Of a stretch of 8,719 nucleotides of DNA, positions 1 through 7,479 are shown in pieces. The DNA lies in the NCBI GenBank assembly GCA_027349605.1, contig DAIEMM010000379.1, forward strand, positions 1-8,719, read 5' to 3'. A model generated the notes under the pieces. The model was not told the origin of the DNA and made no database searches. It was given only the letters and a program-made list of their open reading frames with translations. Numbering within the stretch: the stretch's first letter is position 1; every line of letters begins with the position of its first letter. The position numbers and the translations under genes are program-made. This stretch comes from Anaeromyxobacteraceae bacterium (GTDB lineage: Bacteria > Myxococcota > Myxococcia > Myxococcales > Anaeromyxobacteraceae).

Positions 1-1358
1 GCCTGGGACTGGCTGCCGCGGAGTGGAACGACCTGCCGCCGCGCCTGGCCCCGAAGGAGATCTCGCTGGCCTCCATCGAGCGGGCAGGCCTGCGCGTCGA
101 GAGCGACCGGGGCGGTTACGACCGCTTCCGGGGCCGGCTCATGTTCCCCGTCGTGGCCATCGACGGGACGGTCATCGGCTTCGGCGCCCGCGCCATGGGC
201 GACGAGAAGGGGGCCAAGTACATCAACACGCCGGAGACCGTGCTCTACAAGAAGAGCCGCGTGCTCTACGGCCTGGACCTGGCTCGCGAGGCGATCCGCA
301 AGACCCGCTCGGCCGTGCTCGTCGAGGGGTACTTCGACGTGATCGGGCTTCACCAGGCCGGCGTGAAGAACGCGGTCGCCGTCTGCGGGACGGCGCTGAC
401 GCCCGAGCACCTGGAGCTGCTCGAGCGCTGCGACTGCCGGGAGGTCGTGATCCTCTTCGACGGGGACGTGGCCGGGCTGGCCGCGCCCGCCAAGGCCGCC
501 CAGGTGCTCCTGCCCTCCAACGTGACGGGAAAGGTCGCCGTGCTTCCGTCCGGGGGCGGCAAGGTGGACCCCGACGACTTCGCCCGGGCCCACGGCAAGG
601 CGGGGGTGGACGCGCTGACCGCGGCGGCCATCCCCCTCACCGACTTCCTCATCGCCCGGGCGGTGGAGCGCCACTGCCCCGGTGGAGCGCCGGACGCCCC
701 GGTGGAGGCCAAGCTGGCCGCGGTCCGGGAGCTCGCGCCGCTGGTCCGCCTCGCGCCCGAGGGGCTCTCCCGCACCACGTTCGAGGAGCGCATCGCCAGG
801 CGCATCGAGCTCGACCTCCAGGCCCTCCGCGAGGAGATCCAGGGCCGCCCCCGGACCCAGGCGCCGGGGGCCAAGCGGCGCCCCCGCCCCGCCGCCCCCG
901 GGCCGCGGGCCAGCGTGCTCCTGCCCGGGCCAGCCGTCGACGCGCTGGGACTGCTGGCCGGCCACCCCGGACTGGGCGCCGTGGCCGCCGAGGAAGATCT
1001 GGCCCGCCTCTTCCCGGAGGGGCCGCTGGCCGACCTGGTGCGCGAGCTCTGCCGCGACCCCATCCCCCTCGACGACCTGCTCGTCCGGCTCGGGCCGGTG
1101 GCCGACGCCCGCGCCGTGGAGCGGGTGCGGGCCCTCTCCGGTCCGGCCGCGCCCCGCGCCGAGATCGCCGAGCGCGAGCTTCGCCGAGCCATCGTGGAGG
1201 CGAAGCTGGAGGCCATCCGGCGCGAGCAGTCCCGCCTCCTGGCCCTGGTGGCCAGGGGGGGGTCCCCTCCCGCGGAGGACCTGACCCGGGAGCAGCTCAC
1301 CCTGCAGCGTCGCCGCCAGGACCTGGAAAAGCGCCGCGAGGAGCTTCGCCGGCCATGA
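1..1358 (+). CDS. dnaG: DNA primase, 5'-truncated by the window edge
   Basis: DnaG makes the RNA primers for replication and works with the DnaB helicase at the fork. The reading frame is already open at base 3, so the N-terminal zinc-binding domain and the start of the catalytic core lie outside the window. The visible part begins in the RNAP core (FRGRLMFPVV, VIGFGARAMGD, KYINTPET, YKKSRVLYG are typical DnaG blocks). The TOPRIM fold follows: LVEGYFDVI with the metal-binding Glu at 324-326, then GTALTPEHL, then FDGD with its two Asp codons at 459 and 465. The C-terminal third (about 840-1358) is Ala/Arg/Pro-rich with a helical end (EAKLEAIRREQ), as expected for the poorly conserved helicase-binding domain. 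The stop at 1356-1358 overlaps an ATG in the rpoD frame, and rpoD follows as in the classical dnaG-rpoD operon. Family identification is firm; only the start is missing. Confidence 0.96.
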   Translation, partial: LGLAAAEWNDLPPRLAPKEISLASIERAGLRVESDRGGYDRFRGRLMFPVVAIDGTVIGFGARAMGDEKGAKYINTPETVLYKKSRVLYGLDLAREAIRKTRSAVLVEGYFDVIGLHQAGVKNAVAVCGTALTPEHLELLERCDCREVVILFDGDVAGLAAPAKAAQVLLPSNVTGKVAVLPSGGGKVDPDDFARAHGKAGVDALTAAAIPLTDFLIARAVERHCPGGAPDAPVEAKLAAVRELAPLVRLAPEGLSRTTFEERIARRIELDLQALREEIQGRPRTQAPGAKRRPRPAAPGPRASVLLPGPAVDALGLLAGHPGLGAVAAEEDLARLFPEGPLADLVRELCRDPIPLDDLLVRLGPVADARAVERVRALSGPAAPRAEIAERELRRAIVEAKLEAIRREQSRLLALVARGGSPPAEDLTREQLTLQRRRQDLEKRREELRRP

Positions 1359-1390
1359 GACGAAACAGCGAGATGGGCGCGACCCGCCGC

Positions 1391-1428
1391 GTTAGAGATC
1401 CCCACTCCCGCCCGGGAAACCGGAGGAG
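1391..1428 (+). promoter_or_regulatory. rpoD leader: possible -10 element and Shine-Dalgarno
   Basis: The 80 bases between dnaG and the preferred rpoD start contain GTTAGAGATCCCC (1391-1403), which resembles the GTTAGATCCCC at the rnpB promoter. They also contain a strong Shine-Dalgarno GGAGGAG (1422-1428), ten bases before ATG 1439. The Shine-Dalgarno is clear and decides the start. The -10 reading is weak because I see no good -35 about 17 bases upstream. A promoter here would let rpoD be transcribed apart from dnaG, as happens with internal promoters in other dnaG-rpoD operons. Confidence 0.4.
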
Positions 1429-1438
1429 CCCCCCCGAG

Positions 1439-3694
<2,256 letters not shown>

Positions 3695-3700
3695 GTGAAC

Positions 3701-3750
3701 GCCCCCGGACCCTCGACCGTGCTAAGGAAGGGGCCAGGCGGTCCGGGGGC
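3701..3750 (+). repeat. Perfect 11-bp inverted repeat reaching into the tRNA 5' end
   Basis: GCCCCCGGACC (3701-3711) and its exact reverse complement GGTCCGGGGGC (3740-3750) flank a 28-base loop. The left arm starts six bases after the rpoD stop. The right arm covers the first four bases of the tRNA (3747-3750). No T-run follows, so it is not a standard intrinsic terminator. It could be a 3'-end structure of the rpoD mRNA or a processing signal, and it would compete with the tRNA acceptor stem. The loop contains TGCTAAGGA (3720-3728), which might be an extended -10 for the tRNA; that is speculative. Confidence 0.7.
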
Positions 3751-3818
3751 CCATAGCTCAATGGTAGAGCGGCCGGCTCATAACCGGTTCGATCCAGGTT
3801 CGAGCCCTGGTGGGCCCA
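3747..3818 (+). tRNA. tRNA with anticodon CAU (elongator Met or Ile2)
   Basis: A complete cloverleaf is visible. The acceptor GGGCCCA (3747-3753) pairs with TGGGCCC (3811-3817). The D stem is GCTC/GAGC. The anticodon stem GCCGG/CCGGT has loop CTCATAA (anticodon CAU), and the T stem CCAGG/CCTGG has loop TTCGAGC. The discriminator is A (3818). A15 and T48 can form a Levitt pair. It is not the initiator: position 1-72 is paired and the anticodon stem lacks three consecutive G-C pairs. C4-G69 and C5-G68 resemble the acceptor pairs TilS recognises in tRNA-Ile2, where C34 becomes lysidine, but elongator Met cannot be excluded. The 3' flank is A-ACCA, so an ACCA lies one base out of register, and CCA is probably added enzymatically. 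The zinc-ribbon gene starts 19 bases further on. Confidence 0.93.
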
Positions 3819-3837
3819 ACCACCCAAGGAGACGTCC

Positions 3838-4578
3838 TTGTCGCTGCGTGAGAAGCTGAAGGCGCTGGAGGAGTTGCAGCAGGTCGACATCGAGCTGGCC
3901 GAGGTGAAGGCCGAGGCCGAGGCGGTGCCCCGCCGCCGGTCCGAGATCGAGGCCGACGTGGCCGTGGCCCGCAAGGCCTGGGAGGCCGAGCAGGACCGCC
4001 TGGCCGGGATCGAGCGCGAGAAGCGCAGCCAGGAGCAGACCGTCGCAGCGGAGCGCGACAAGGTGAAGAAGTGGGAGGGGCGCCTCGCCGAGATCCGCAC
4101 CCCCCGCGAGTACGCCGCGCTCTCCCGGGAGATCGACATCGCCCGGAAGACCAACGAGTCGGTGGGCGAGCAGACCAAGCTCCTCACCGTCCAGGCCGAG
4201 GAGGTCGCCCGCTCCATCGAGGCGCTCCAGGAGAGGCTCGACGAGAAGGAGTCCGGGGCCCAGGAGGAGCTGGAGGGCCTGGTGCTTCGCGAGGCCGAGT
4301 TCGCCCGGCGAGCCGTGGCGCTGAACGCCCGCCGCGCCGAGCTGGCCACCCGTGTCGAGCCGGCCATCCTGCAGCGCTACGAGAACATCCGGAAGCGGCG
4401 GGGCGGCATCGCCGTCACGCAGGTCACGGGCGGCACCTGCCGAGGCTGCAACCGGCAGATTCCCCCGCAGATGGCCATCATCCTGGTCCGGGCCAACTCC
4501 ATCGAGAATTGCCCCAACTGCAACCGCATCATCTACGTCCCGGAGGCGGTGAGCCCGGCCACGCCGCCGGCCGCCTGA
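3838..4578 (+). CDS. Coiled-coil protein with C-terminal C4 zinc ribbon (COG1579 type)
   Basis: The 246-residue product has a long charged helical region (residues 1 to about 185, rich in Glu, Ala and Arg with coiled-coil spacing). A four-cysteine zinc ribbon follows: CRGC (Cys201, Cys204) and CPNC (Cys225, Cys228), with the intervening IPPQMAIILVRA that is typical of the family. Relatives include Helicobacter HP0958, reported to stabilise sigma-54 and act in flagellar gene expression, and chlamydial proteins of similar shape. For most members no function is settled beyond suspected nucleic-acid or protein binding. The start is TTG 3838, six bases after AAGGAG (3826-3831); no ATG or GTG nearby fits better. 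The gene follows the tRNA closely and ends eight bases before the RNase H gene, so the two proteins are probably cotranslated. The molecular role here is unknown. Confidence 0.9.
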   Translation: MSLREKLKALEELQQVDIELAEVKAEAEAVPRRRSEIEADVAVARKAWEAEQDRLAGIEREKRSQEQTVAAERDKVKKWEGRLAEIRTPREYAALSREIDIARKTNESVGEQTKLLTVQAEEVARSIEALQERLDEKESGAQEELEGLVLREAEFARRAVALNARRAELATRVEPAILQRYENIRKRRGGIAVTQVTGGTCRGCNRQIPPQMAIILVRANSIENCPNCNRIIYVPEAVSPATPPAA

Positions 4579-4586
4579 GACGCGCC

Positions 4587-5345
4587 GTGGCGAAGCCCGT
4601 CCTGGCCGAGCTCCTCCGCTTCATCGCCGCCAACGAGGACCTCCCGCGCTCCCTGGCCCGCTACAAGGGCTACGACCGCGACGTCCTCGGCAAGCTCATC
4701 AACGCCGCCGCCGACCGCATCGAGCAGGCCGAGGAGGCCGCCGCCGGGGCCACAGCCGCCGCCGTGAAGGGGGGCCTGAAGGTCCGCAAGGTCACCGAGG
4801 TCGAGCGCGCCGCGCGCGAGTCGGCCGAGGAGCTCGACGCGGCCATGAACGAGTCGAAGGTGGTGCGCGACCGCAAGAAGAAGGAGCGCGCCGAGGTCGC
4901 CGCCGCCGAGCGCGAGGCCGAGCGGGCCGTCGAGGCCCGGCCGGTGCGCACGCGACTCTTCACCGACGGTGCGGCACGGGGGAACCCGGGCCCGGCCGGC
5001 GCCGGCGCGGTGATCATCAGCCCCGAGGGGCACGTGGTCGCCAAGGTGGGAAAGTACCTGGGGGAGACCACCAACAACGTGGCCGAGTACACCGGCCTCA
5101 TCCTGGGGCTCAAGCGGGCCAAGGCCATGGGGCTGCGCGAGCTGGACGTGCTGGCCGACAGCGAGCTCCTCGTGAAGCAGCTCTCCGGCGAGTACCAGGT
5201 GAAGGCCGACCACCTCCGCCCGCTCCACGACGAGGCCCAGGCGCTCATCAAGGGCTTCGACGAGATCGAGATCCGGCACATCCCGCGCGAGGAGAACACC
5301 GCCGCCGACGAGATGTCGAACCGGGCCATCGACCTGCGGCTGTAG
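4587..5345 (+). CDS. RNase HI-family ribonuclease with N-terminal helical extension
   Basis: RNase HI cuts the RNA strand of RNA-DNA hybrids, removing R-loops and primer remnants. The RNase H fold occupies residues 124-252 of 252. Its catalytic acidic set is Asp127 (LFTDGAARGNPGPAGAG), Glu167 (NNVAEYTGLI), Asp191 (VLADSELLVKQL) and Asp241 (ENTAADEMSNRAID). This is the compact RnhA-like subfamily often annotated 'ribonuclease HI family' or 'reverse transcriptase-like', without the E. coli basic protrusion. Residues 1-120 are an Ala/Glu/Arg-rich helical extension that lacks the look of the hybrid-binding domain of other RNases H. GTG 4587 is the first plausible start after the zinc-ribbon stop; its ribosome site is weak, so translational coupling is likely. 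An unusually late start would lose the extension. A hairpin at 5354-5370 may end the transcript. Confidence 0.93.
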   Translation: MAKPVLAELLRFIAANEDLPRSLARYKGYDRDVLGKLINAAADRIEQAEEAAAGATAAAVKGGLKVRKVTEVERAARESAEELDAAMNESKVVRDRKKKERAEVAAAEREAERAVEARPVRTRLFTDGAARGNPGPAGAGAVIISPEGHVVAKVGKYLGETTNNVAEYTGLILGLKRAKAMGLRELDVLADSELLVKQLSGEYQVKADHLRPLHDEAQALIKGFDEIEIRHIPREENTAADEMSNRAIDLRL

Positions 5346-5353
5346 GGACGGAA

Positions 5354-5370
5354 GGTCCGCGCCGCGGACC
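5354..5370 (+). terminator. Hairpin after the RNase H gene, possible terminator
   Basis: GGTCCGC-GCC-GCGGACC is a perfect 7-bp stem with a 3-base loop, nine bases past the RNase H stop. No U-tract follows (next bases ATGATTC), so it may stabilise the 3' end or act with Rho rather than be a classical intrinsic terminator. It separates the core operon from the toxin-antitoxin pair. Confidence 0.45.
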
Positions 5371-5431
5371 ATGATTCGCCAGTCGGAGTGGGATTTTGGG
5401 ACGCGCGCCCGGCGTGGGTTGTGCATCCATT

Positions 5432-5452
5432 CCGGGTTCGATATGGAACCGG
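5432..5452 (+). promoter_or_regulatory. Candidate operator/promoter of the toxin-antitoxin operon
   Basis: The site is an imperfect palindrome, CCGGGTTC - GATAT - GGAACCGG (one extra G in the left arm). It lies just upstream of the antitoxin start at 5455 and spans the alternative ATG at 5443. Ribbon-helix-helix antitoxins commonly bind such palindromes to repress their own operon. A weak promoter-like pair, TTGTGC (5419-5424) and ATATGG (5441-5446), sits here too and would give a near-leaderless mRNA. Inferred from position and symmetry only. Confidence 0.35.
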
Positions 5453-5454
5453 AC

Positions 5455-5706
5455 ATGGCCACGCTGACCCTCAAGGGCCTCCCCGCCGACCTGCACCGGA
5501 AGCTCAAGGCGCGCGCCGAGCAGAACGGGCGAAGCTTGAATCGCGAGGTCATCGAGTGCCTCGAGCGGTCGTTCCAGGTCGAGCGCATCGACGTCGAGGC
5601 GCTCATCGAGAAGGCTCGTCGGGTGCGGGCCAGCATCGCCGCCACGACCGATGCCCGCATCACGAAGGGGGAGATCGACCGCCTGAAGCGCCAGGGGCGC
5701 CCGTGA
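5455..5706 (+). CDS. Ribbon-helix-helix antitoxin, FitA/VapB-like
   Basis: The 83-residue product begins MATLTLKGLPADLHRKLKAR, then has AEQNGRSLNREVIECLERSF: a beta-strand and two helices of the Arc/MetJ ribbon-helix-helix fold, as in FitA-type antitoxins. The N-terminus would bind the operator as a dimer. The C-terminal part (IDVEALIEKARRVRASIA and onward) would wrap the toxin, and the basic end KGEIDRLKRQGRP lies nearest the toxin. The start at ATG 5455 is preferred because the fold begins at MATLTLKG and GGAA (5445-5448) precedes it. ATG 5443 adds only MEPD, and ATG 5371 would add an unrelated 28-residue leader. The stop overlaps the toxin GTG by four bases (GTGA), the usual antitoxin-first layout. 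Which VapB/FitA subfamily it belongs to cannot be fixed by eye. Confidence 0.88.
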   Translation: MATLTLKGLPADLHRKLKARAEQNGRSLNREVIECLERSFQVERIDVEALIEKARRVRASIAATTDARITKGEIDRLKRQGRP

Positions 5707-6107
5707 TCGTCGTCGACACGAACGTGCTCGCGTACCTGCTCCTGCCCGGTGGCCAGCAGGCCGTTGCCGAGCAGGTCCTGGCGCTCGACCCGAGGTGGGC
5801 GGCGCCGCTTCTCCTCCGATCCGAGTTCCGCAACGTGCTCTCCGGGTGGGTTCGGCGCGGTGCTCTCACGCTGGATCGGGCGGTCACCACCGCGGTCGAG
5901 GCCGAGGACTACGTCCGGGGACGGGAGTACACGGTCCCTTCACGCGACGTGCTCGAGCTGGCCGGGCGCTCCGGGTGTACCGCGTACGACTGCGAGTTCG
6001 TGGCGCTCGCCAGGCAGCTCGGCGTGCGACTCGTCACCAGCGACCGCCAGCTCCTCGCCGCCTTTCCCGGGACCGCGGTCTCGCTGGAGTCCTTCGTCGC
6101 GCACTGA
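5703..6107 (+). CDS. vapC: PIN-domain ribonuclease toxin, VapC family
   Basis: This is the toxin of the type II pair. VapC enzymes are Mg2+-dependent endoribonucleases that usually cut tRNA or rRNA when the antitoxin is degraded. The 134-residue product has the PIN acidic set: Asp5 (IVVDTNVLAYLL), Glu41 (LLRSEFRNVL), Asp96 (CTAYDCEFVALA) and Asp114 (VRLVTSDRQLL). TAYD-EFVALA and LVTSD-LL are characteristic of VapC/FitB-like proteins. All four residues are present and the length is normal, so it looks active. The start GTG 5703 overlaps the antitoxin stop, with AGGGG at 5693-5697 as ribosome site. The RNA target cannot be read from the sequence. The pair sits between two housekeeping loci, consistent with horizontal acquisition, although its codon use stays GC-rich. 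Confidence 0.92.
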   Translation: MIVVDTNVLAYLLLPGGQQAVAEQVLALDPRWAAPLLLRSEFRNVLSGWVRRGALTLDRAVTTAVEAEDYVRGREYTVPSRDVLELAGRSGCTAYDCEFVALARQLGVRLVTSDRQLLAAFPGTAVSLESFVAH

Positions 6108-6108
6108 C

Positions 6109-6130
6109 GGGGCGGGGCGTTTGCCGCCCC
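6109..6130 (+). terminator. GC hairpin between vapC and rnpB
   Basis: GGGGCGG (6109-6115) pairs with CCGCCCC (6124-6130) around an 8-base loop, starting directly after the vapC stop. There is no U-tract, and the right arm overlaps the likely rnpB -35 region. It could end the toxin-antitoxin transcript, but evidence for termination is weak. Confidence 0.3.
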
Positions 6131-6148
6131 CATCCCCGCGTGTTAGAT
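6121..6148 (+). promoter_or_regulatory. rnpB promoter (sigma-70 type)
   Basis: TTGCCG (6121-6126) and TTAGAT (6143-6148) are separated by 16 bases, and the first base of RNase P stem P1 (6156) lies eight bases after the -10. This spacing fits a transcription start at about 6155. The boxes match the consensus only partly, but agreement with the RNA 5' end supports the call. Confidence 0.6.
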
Positions 6149-6155
6149 CCCCCTC

Positions 6156-6556
6156 GCCGGAGCCGTCCGGACGAACGCGTCGGAACTCGTGTCCGCCGAG
6201 GAAAGTCCGGGCACCACAGGGCAGGGTGCCGGTCAACGACCGGCCGGGGTGACCCGCGGGAAAGTGCCACAGAGAACAGACCGCCGAACGGCGCCGCGAG
6301 GCGTGCGTGGCAAGGGTGAAACGGTGCGGTAAGAGCGCACCGCGTCCTGGGTAACCAGGGCGGCAAGGCAAACCCCACCCGGTGCAAGAGCAAATAGGGA
6401 GGCGTCTCCGTCGCAAGACGGGGTGTCGGGCGGCTCGCCCCAGCCTCCGGGTACGGCTCGCTAGAGGCGCGCGGCAACGCGCGTCCGAGAGGAATGTTCG
6501 TCACCGCCGGTTTTCCGGCGGGACAGGACCCGGCTTACAGGGCGGCTCCGGCATTT
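6156..6556 (+). ncRNA. rnpB: RNase P RNA, bacterial type A
   Basis: This is the catalytic RNA of ribonuclease P, which removes tRNA 5' leaders. The ends are set by a 13-bp stem P1: GCCGGAGCCGTCC (6156-6168) pairs with GGGCGGCTCCGGC (6540-6552), with one U-G pair. Conserved blocks appear in order: GAGGAAAGTCCGGGC with the P4 bulged U, CAGGGCAGGGTGCCG, CAGAGAACAGACCGCC, AAGGGTGAAACGGTGCGG, TAAGAGCGCACCGC, CAAACCCCACCC, GCAAGAGCAAATAGGGA, and the 3' P4 strand CCCGGCTTAC. About 400 bases is near the E. coli length (377). Two conserved spots differ from E. coli: the L15 GGU that pairs with tRNA 3' ends reads GGC (6367-6369), and ACAGAACCC reads ACAGGACCC (6523-6531). No intrinsic terminator is visible downstream. 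Confidence 0.97.
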
Positions 6557-6589
6557 TCTACGTAGTTTCAACTGGATGCGCCTAGGTGA

Positions 6590-6739
6590 CCGGCCCTCAC
6601 TGGCTGTTTCGTGGCCATTCTCCGGCCCGGAAGGGTCCGGATCGGGGTCCGTGGCGCCCAGGTCCAGGTCGATGGTGGCGAGGTCGCGGGCGCTGAAGAG
6701 GTCGGGTCGCAGGTGGGCGTACCGCTCGGTCATGACGAC
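6590..6739 (-). pseudogene. C-terminal relic of a tyrosine recombinase (phage/ICE integrase)
   Basis: Read on the - strand, this stretch encodes VVMTERYAHLRPDLF followed by SARDLATIDLDL. That is the characteristic end of tyrosine integrases, where the catalytic Tyr lies in 'MTERYAHL'. Only about the last 50 residues remain. Upstream (above 6740 on the + numbering) the frame turns into Pro/Ser-rich non-protein-like sequence, without the GHS and Arg-containing boxes expected before this motif. The frame then runs on into antisense rnpB, so the original stop is also gone or the tail has drifted. It cannot be active alone. It points at the rnpB 3' end, suggesting an element once integrated here. 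The motif is strong but the fragment is short. Confidence 0.72.
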
Positions 6740-7029
6740 ACCAGGGGGAGGGGTCGGGGAGCTGTCACCCAAGGAAAAGAGAACGTGGCGGGTGGCGGGG
6801 CCGGGGTGAGTTGAGTGCGGGAAGTCCATGGACCAGGGCAGAGACGGGGAGGGGAAGGACGGATCAGGGGGTAGGGGAAAATCGTGGTCGAGCGGATGAG
6901 AATGGCGGGCGGGGAAAAGGGCGATCGAACAGAAGCGGAAGCCAAAACCTAAGAGCGGTCGTCGAGGTTGAGAGGCACCATGTCGCGGAAATTCCGGAAG
7001 CCAATCACAAGGGAACGGCGCGACGAAGG
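6740..7029. other. Purine-rich non-coding stretch, possible G-quadruplex
   Basis: No frame here reads like a protein. The + strand is strikingly rich in G and A, especially 6780-6950, with GGGG-A-GGGG and GGGGG-TA-GGGG runs at 6846-6877 that could form a G-quadruplex. It lies between the integrase relic and the vsr relic and is best read as decayed or rearranged sequence. I see no RNA gene or terminator. Confidence 0.5.
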
Positions 7030-7250
7030 ATGATGGCTGCGGATGTTCGGTGCCGCGTCACGTCGAGCACCCGGAAGCACGACACGAAGCCCGAGCTCGT
7101 CCTGAGGCTCGCGCTCTGGTCGGCCGGCGTCCGCGGGTGAGGTGCAACGCCCGCGTGACCGAGTGGCCGAATGGCACCTTCATCGAGAAACACGTCGCGG
7201 GCTTAGTCGACGGCGTCTGATGGCACGGCCATCGCGACCACGTGCCGCAG
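7030..7250 (+). pseudogene. Decayed Vsr-type mismatch endonuclease gene
   Basis: Vsr nicks at T:G mismatches made by deamination of 5-methylcytosine and is usually encoded beside a cytosine methyltransferase. From ATG 7030 or 7033 the frame gives STRKHDTKPELVLRLALWSAGVRG, matching the Vsr N-terminal block (DTKPEL..R.AL...G.R). It then hits TGA 7138-7140. The similarity continues one frame over from 7140 (RCNARV, then KHVAGLVDGV, stop TGA 7218-7220, WHGHRDHVP), where family members read VDG..WHGH or similar. So there is one apparent single-base deletion near 7137-7140 and a probable TGG-to-TGA nonsense change at 7218. The expected 'G.PD' block with the catalytic Asp is not seen between WPNGTF and IEKH. 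Beyond about 7250 similarity fades. No methyltransferase is present in the window. Confidence 0.7.
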
Positions 7251-7469
7251 GGGGAGGCACAATCCCACTCAGAAGGTCTCGCATCAGCTTGCCAGGAAGC
7301 TCGACTACATGGGTCGACATCAGCGCCATCGGACCGGTCCCGGCATGTCCGCAAGAGGTCGATGGTGACCTGGGGACTGGGTAGGGATTCACCCCGAGAA
7401 GAGGCATATGCCATGAACTGGCGATTGGTGGCCACAAGGGGAACGACTAGAGTGCCTGGATCCCCGCTT
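7251..7469. other. Non-coding leader region, possible weak promoter
   Basis: I see no credible gene here. The first part is probably further vsr decay. Near the end, TTGGTG (7425-7430) and TAGAGT (7448-7453), 17 bases apart, could be a promoter for the lipoprotein gene, giving a short leader before its Shine-Dalgarno at 7470-7475. The match to consensus is weak. Confidence 0.35.
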
Positions 7470-7479
7470 GGAGGACCCC

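Noticed and set aside
23..1354. Open frame upstream of and continuous with rpoD, overlapping dnaG
   Set aside because: It is the out-of-frame shadow of dnaG (Arg/Pro/Gly-rich); dnaG in the other frame has clear conserved motifs.
4533..5663. Long - strand frame opposite the RNase H and antitoxin genes
   Set aside because: The + strand genes carry complete catalytic motifs; the antisense product is low-complexity Leu/Gly/Val.
4587..6556. RNase H, PIN ribonuclease and RNase P RNA in a row as an RNA-processing system
   Set aside because: Separate hairpins and a separate rnpB promoter break them into different units; toxin-antitoxin pairs insert anywhere, so adjacency is probably chance.
6382..6585. 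Small + strand frame over the rnpB 3' part
   Set aside because: It lies inside the structured RNase P RNA and has no ribosome site or protein-like pattern.
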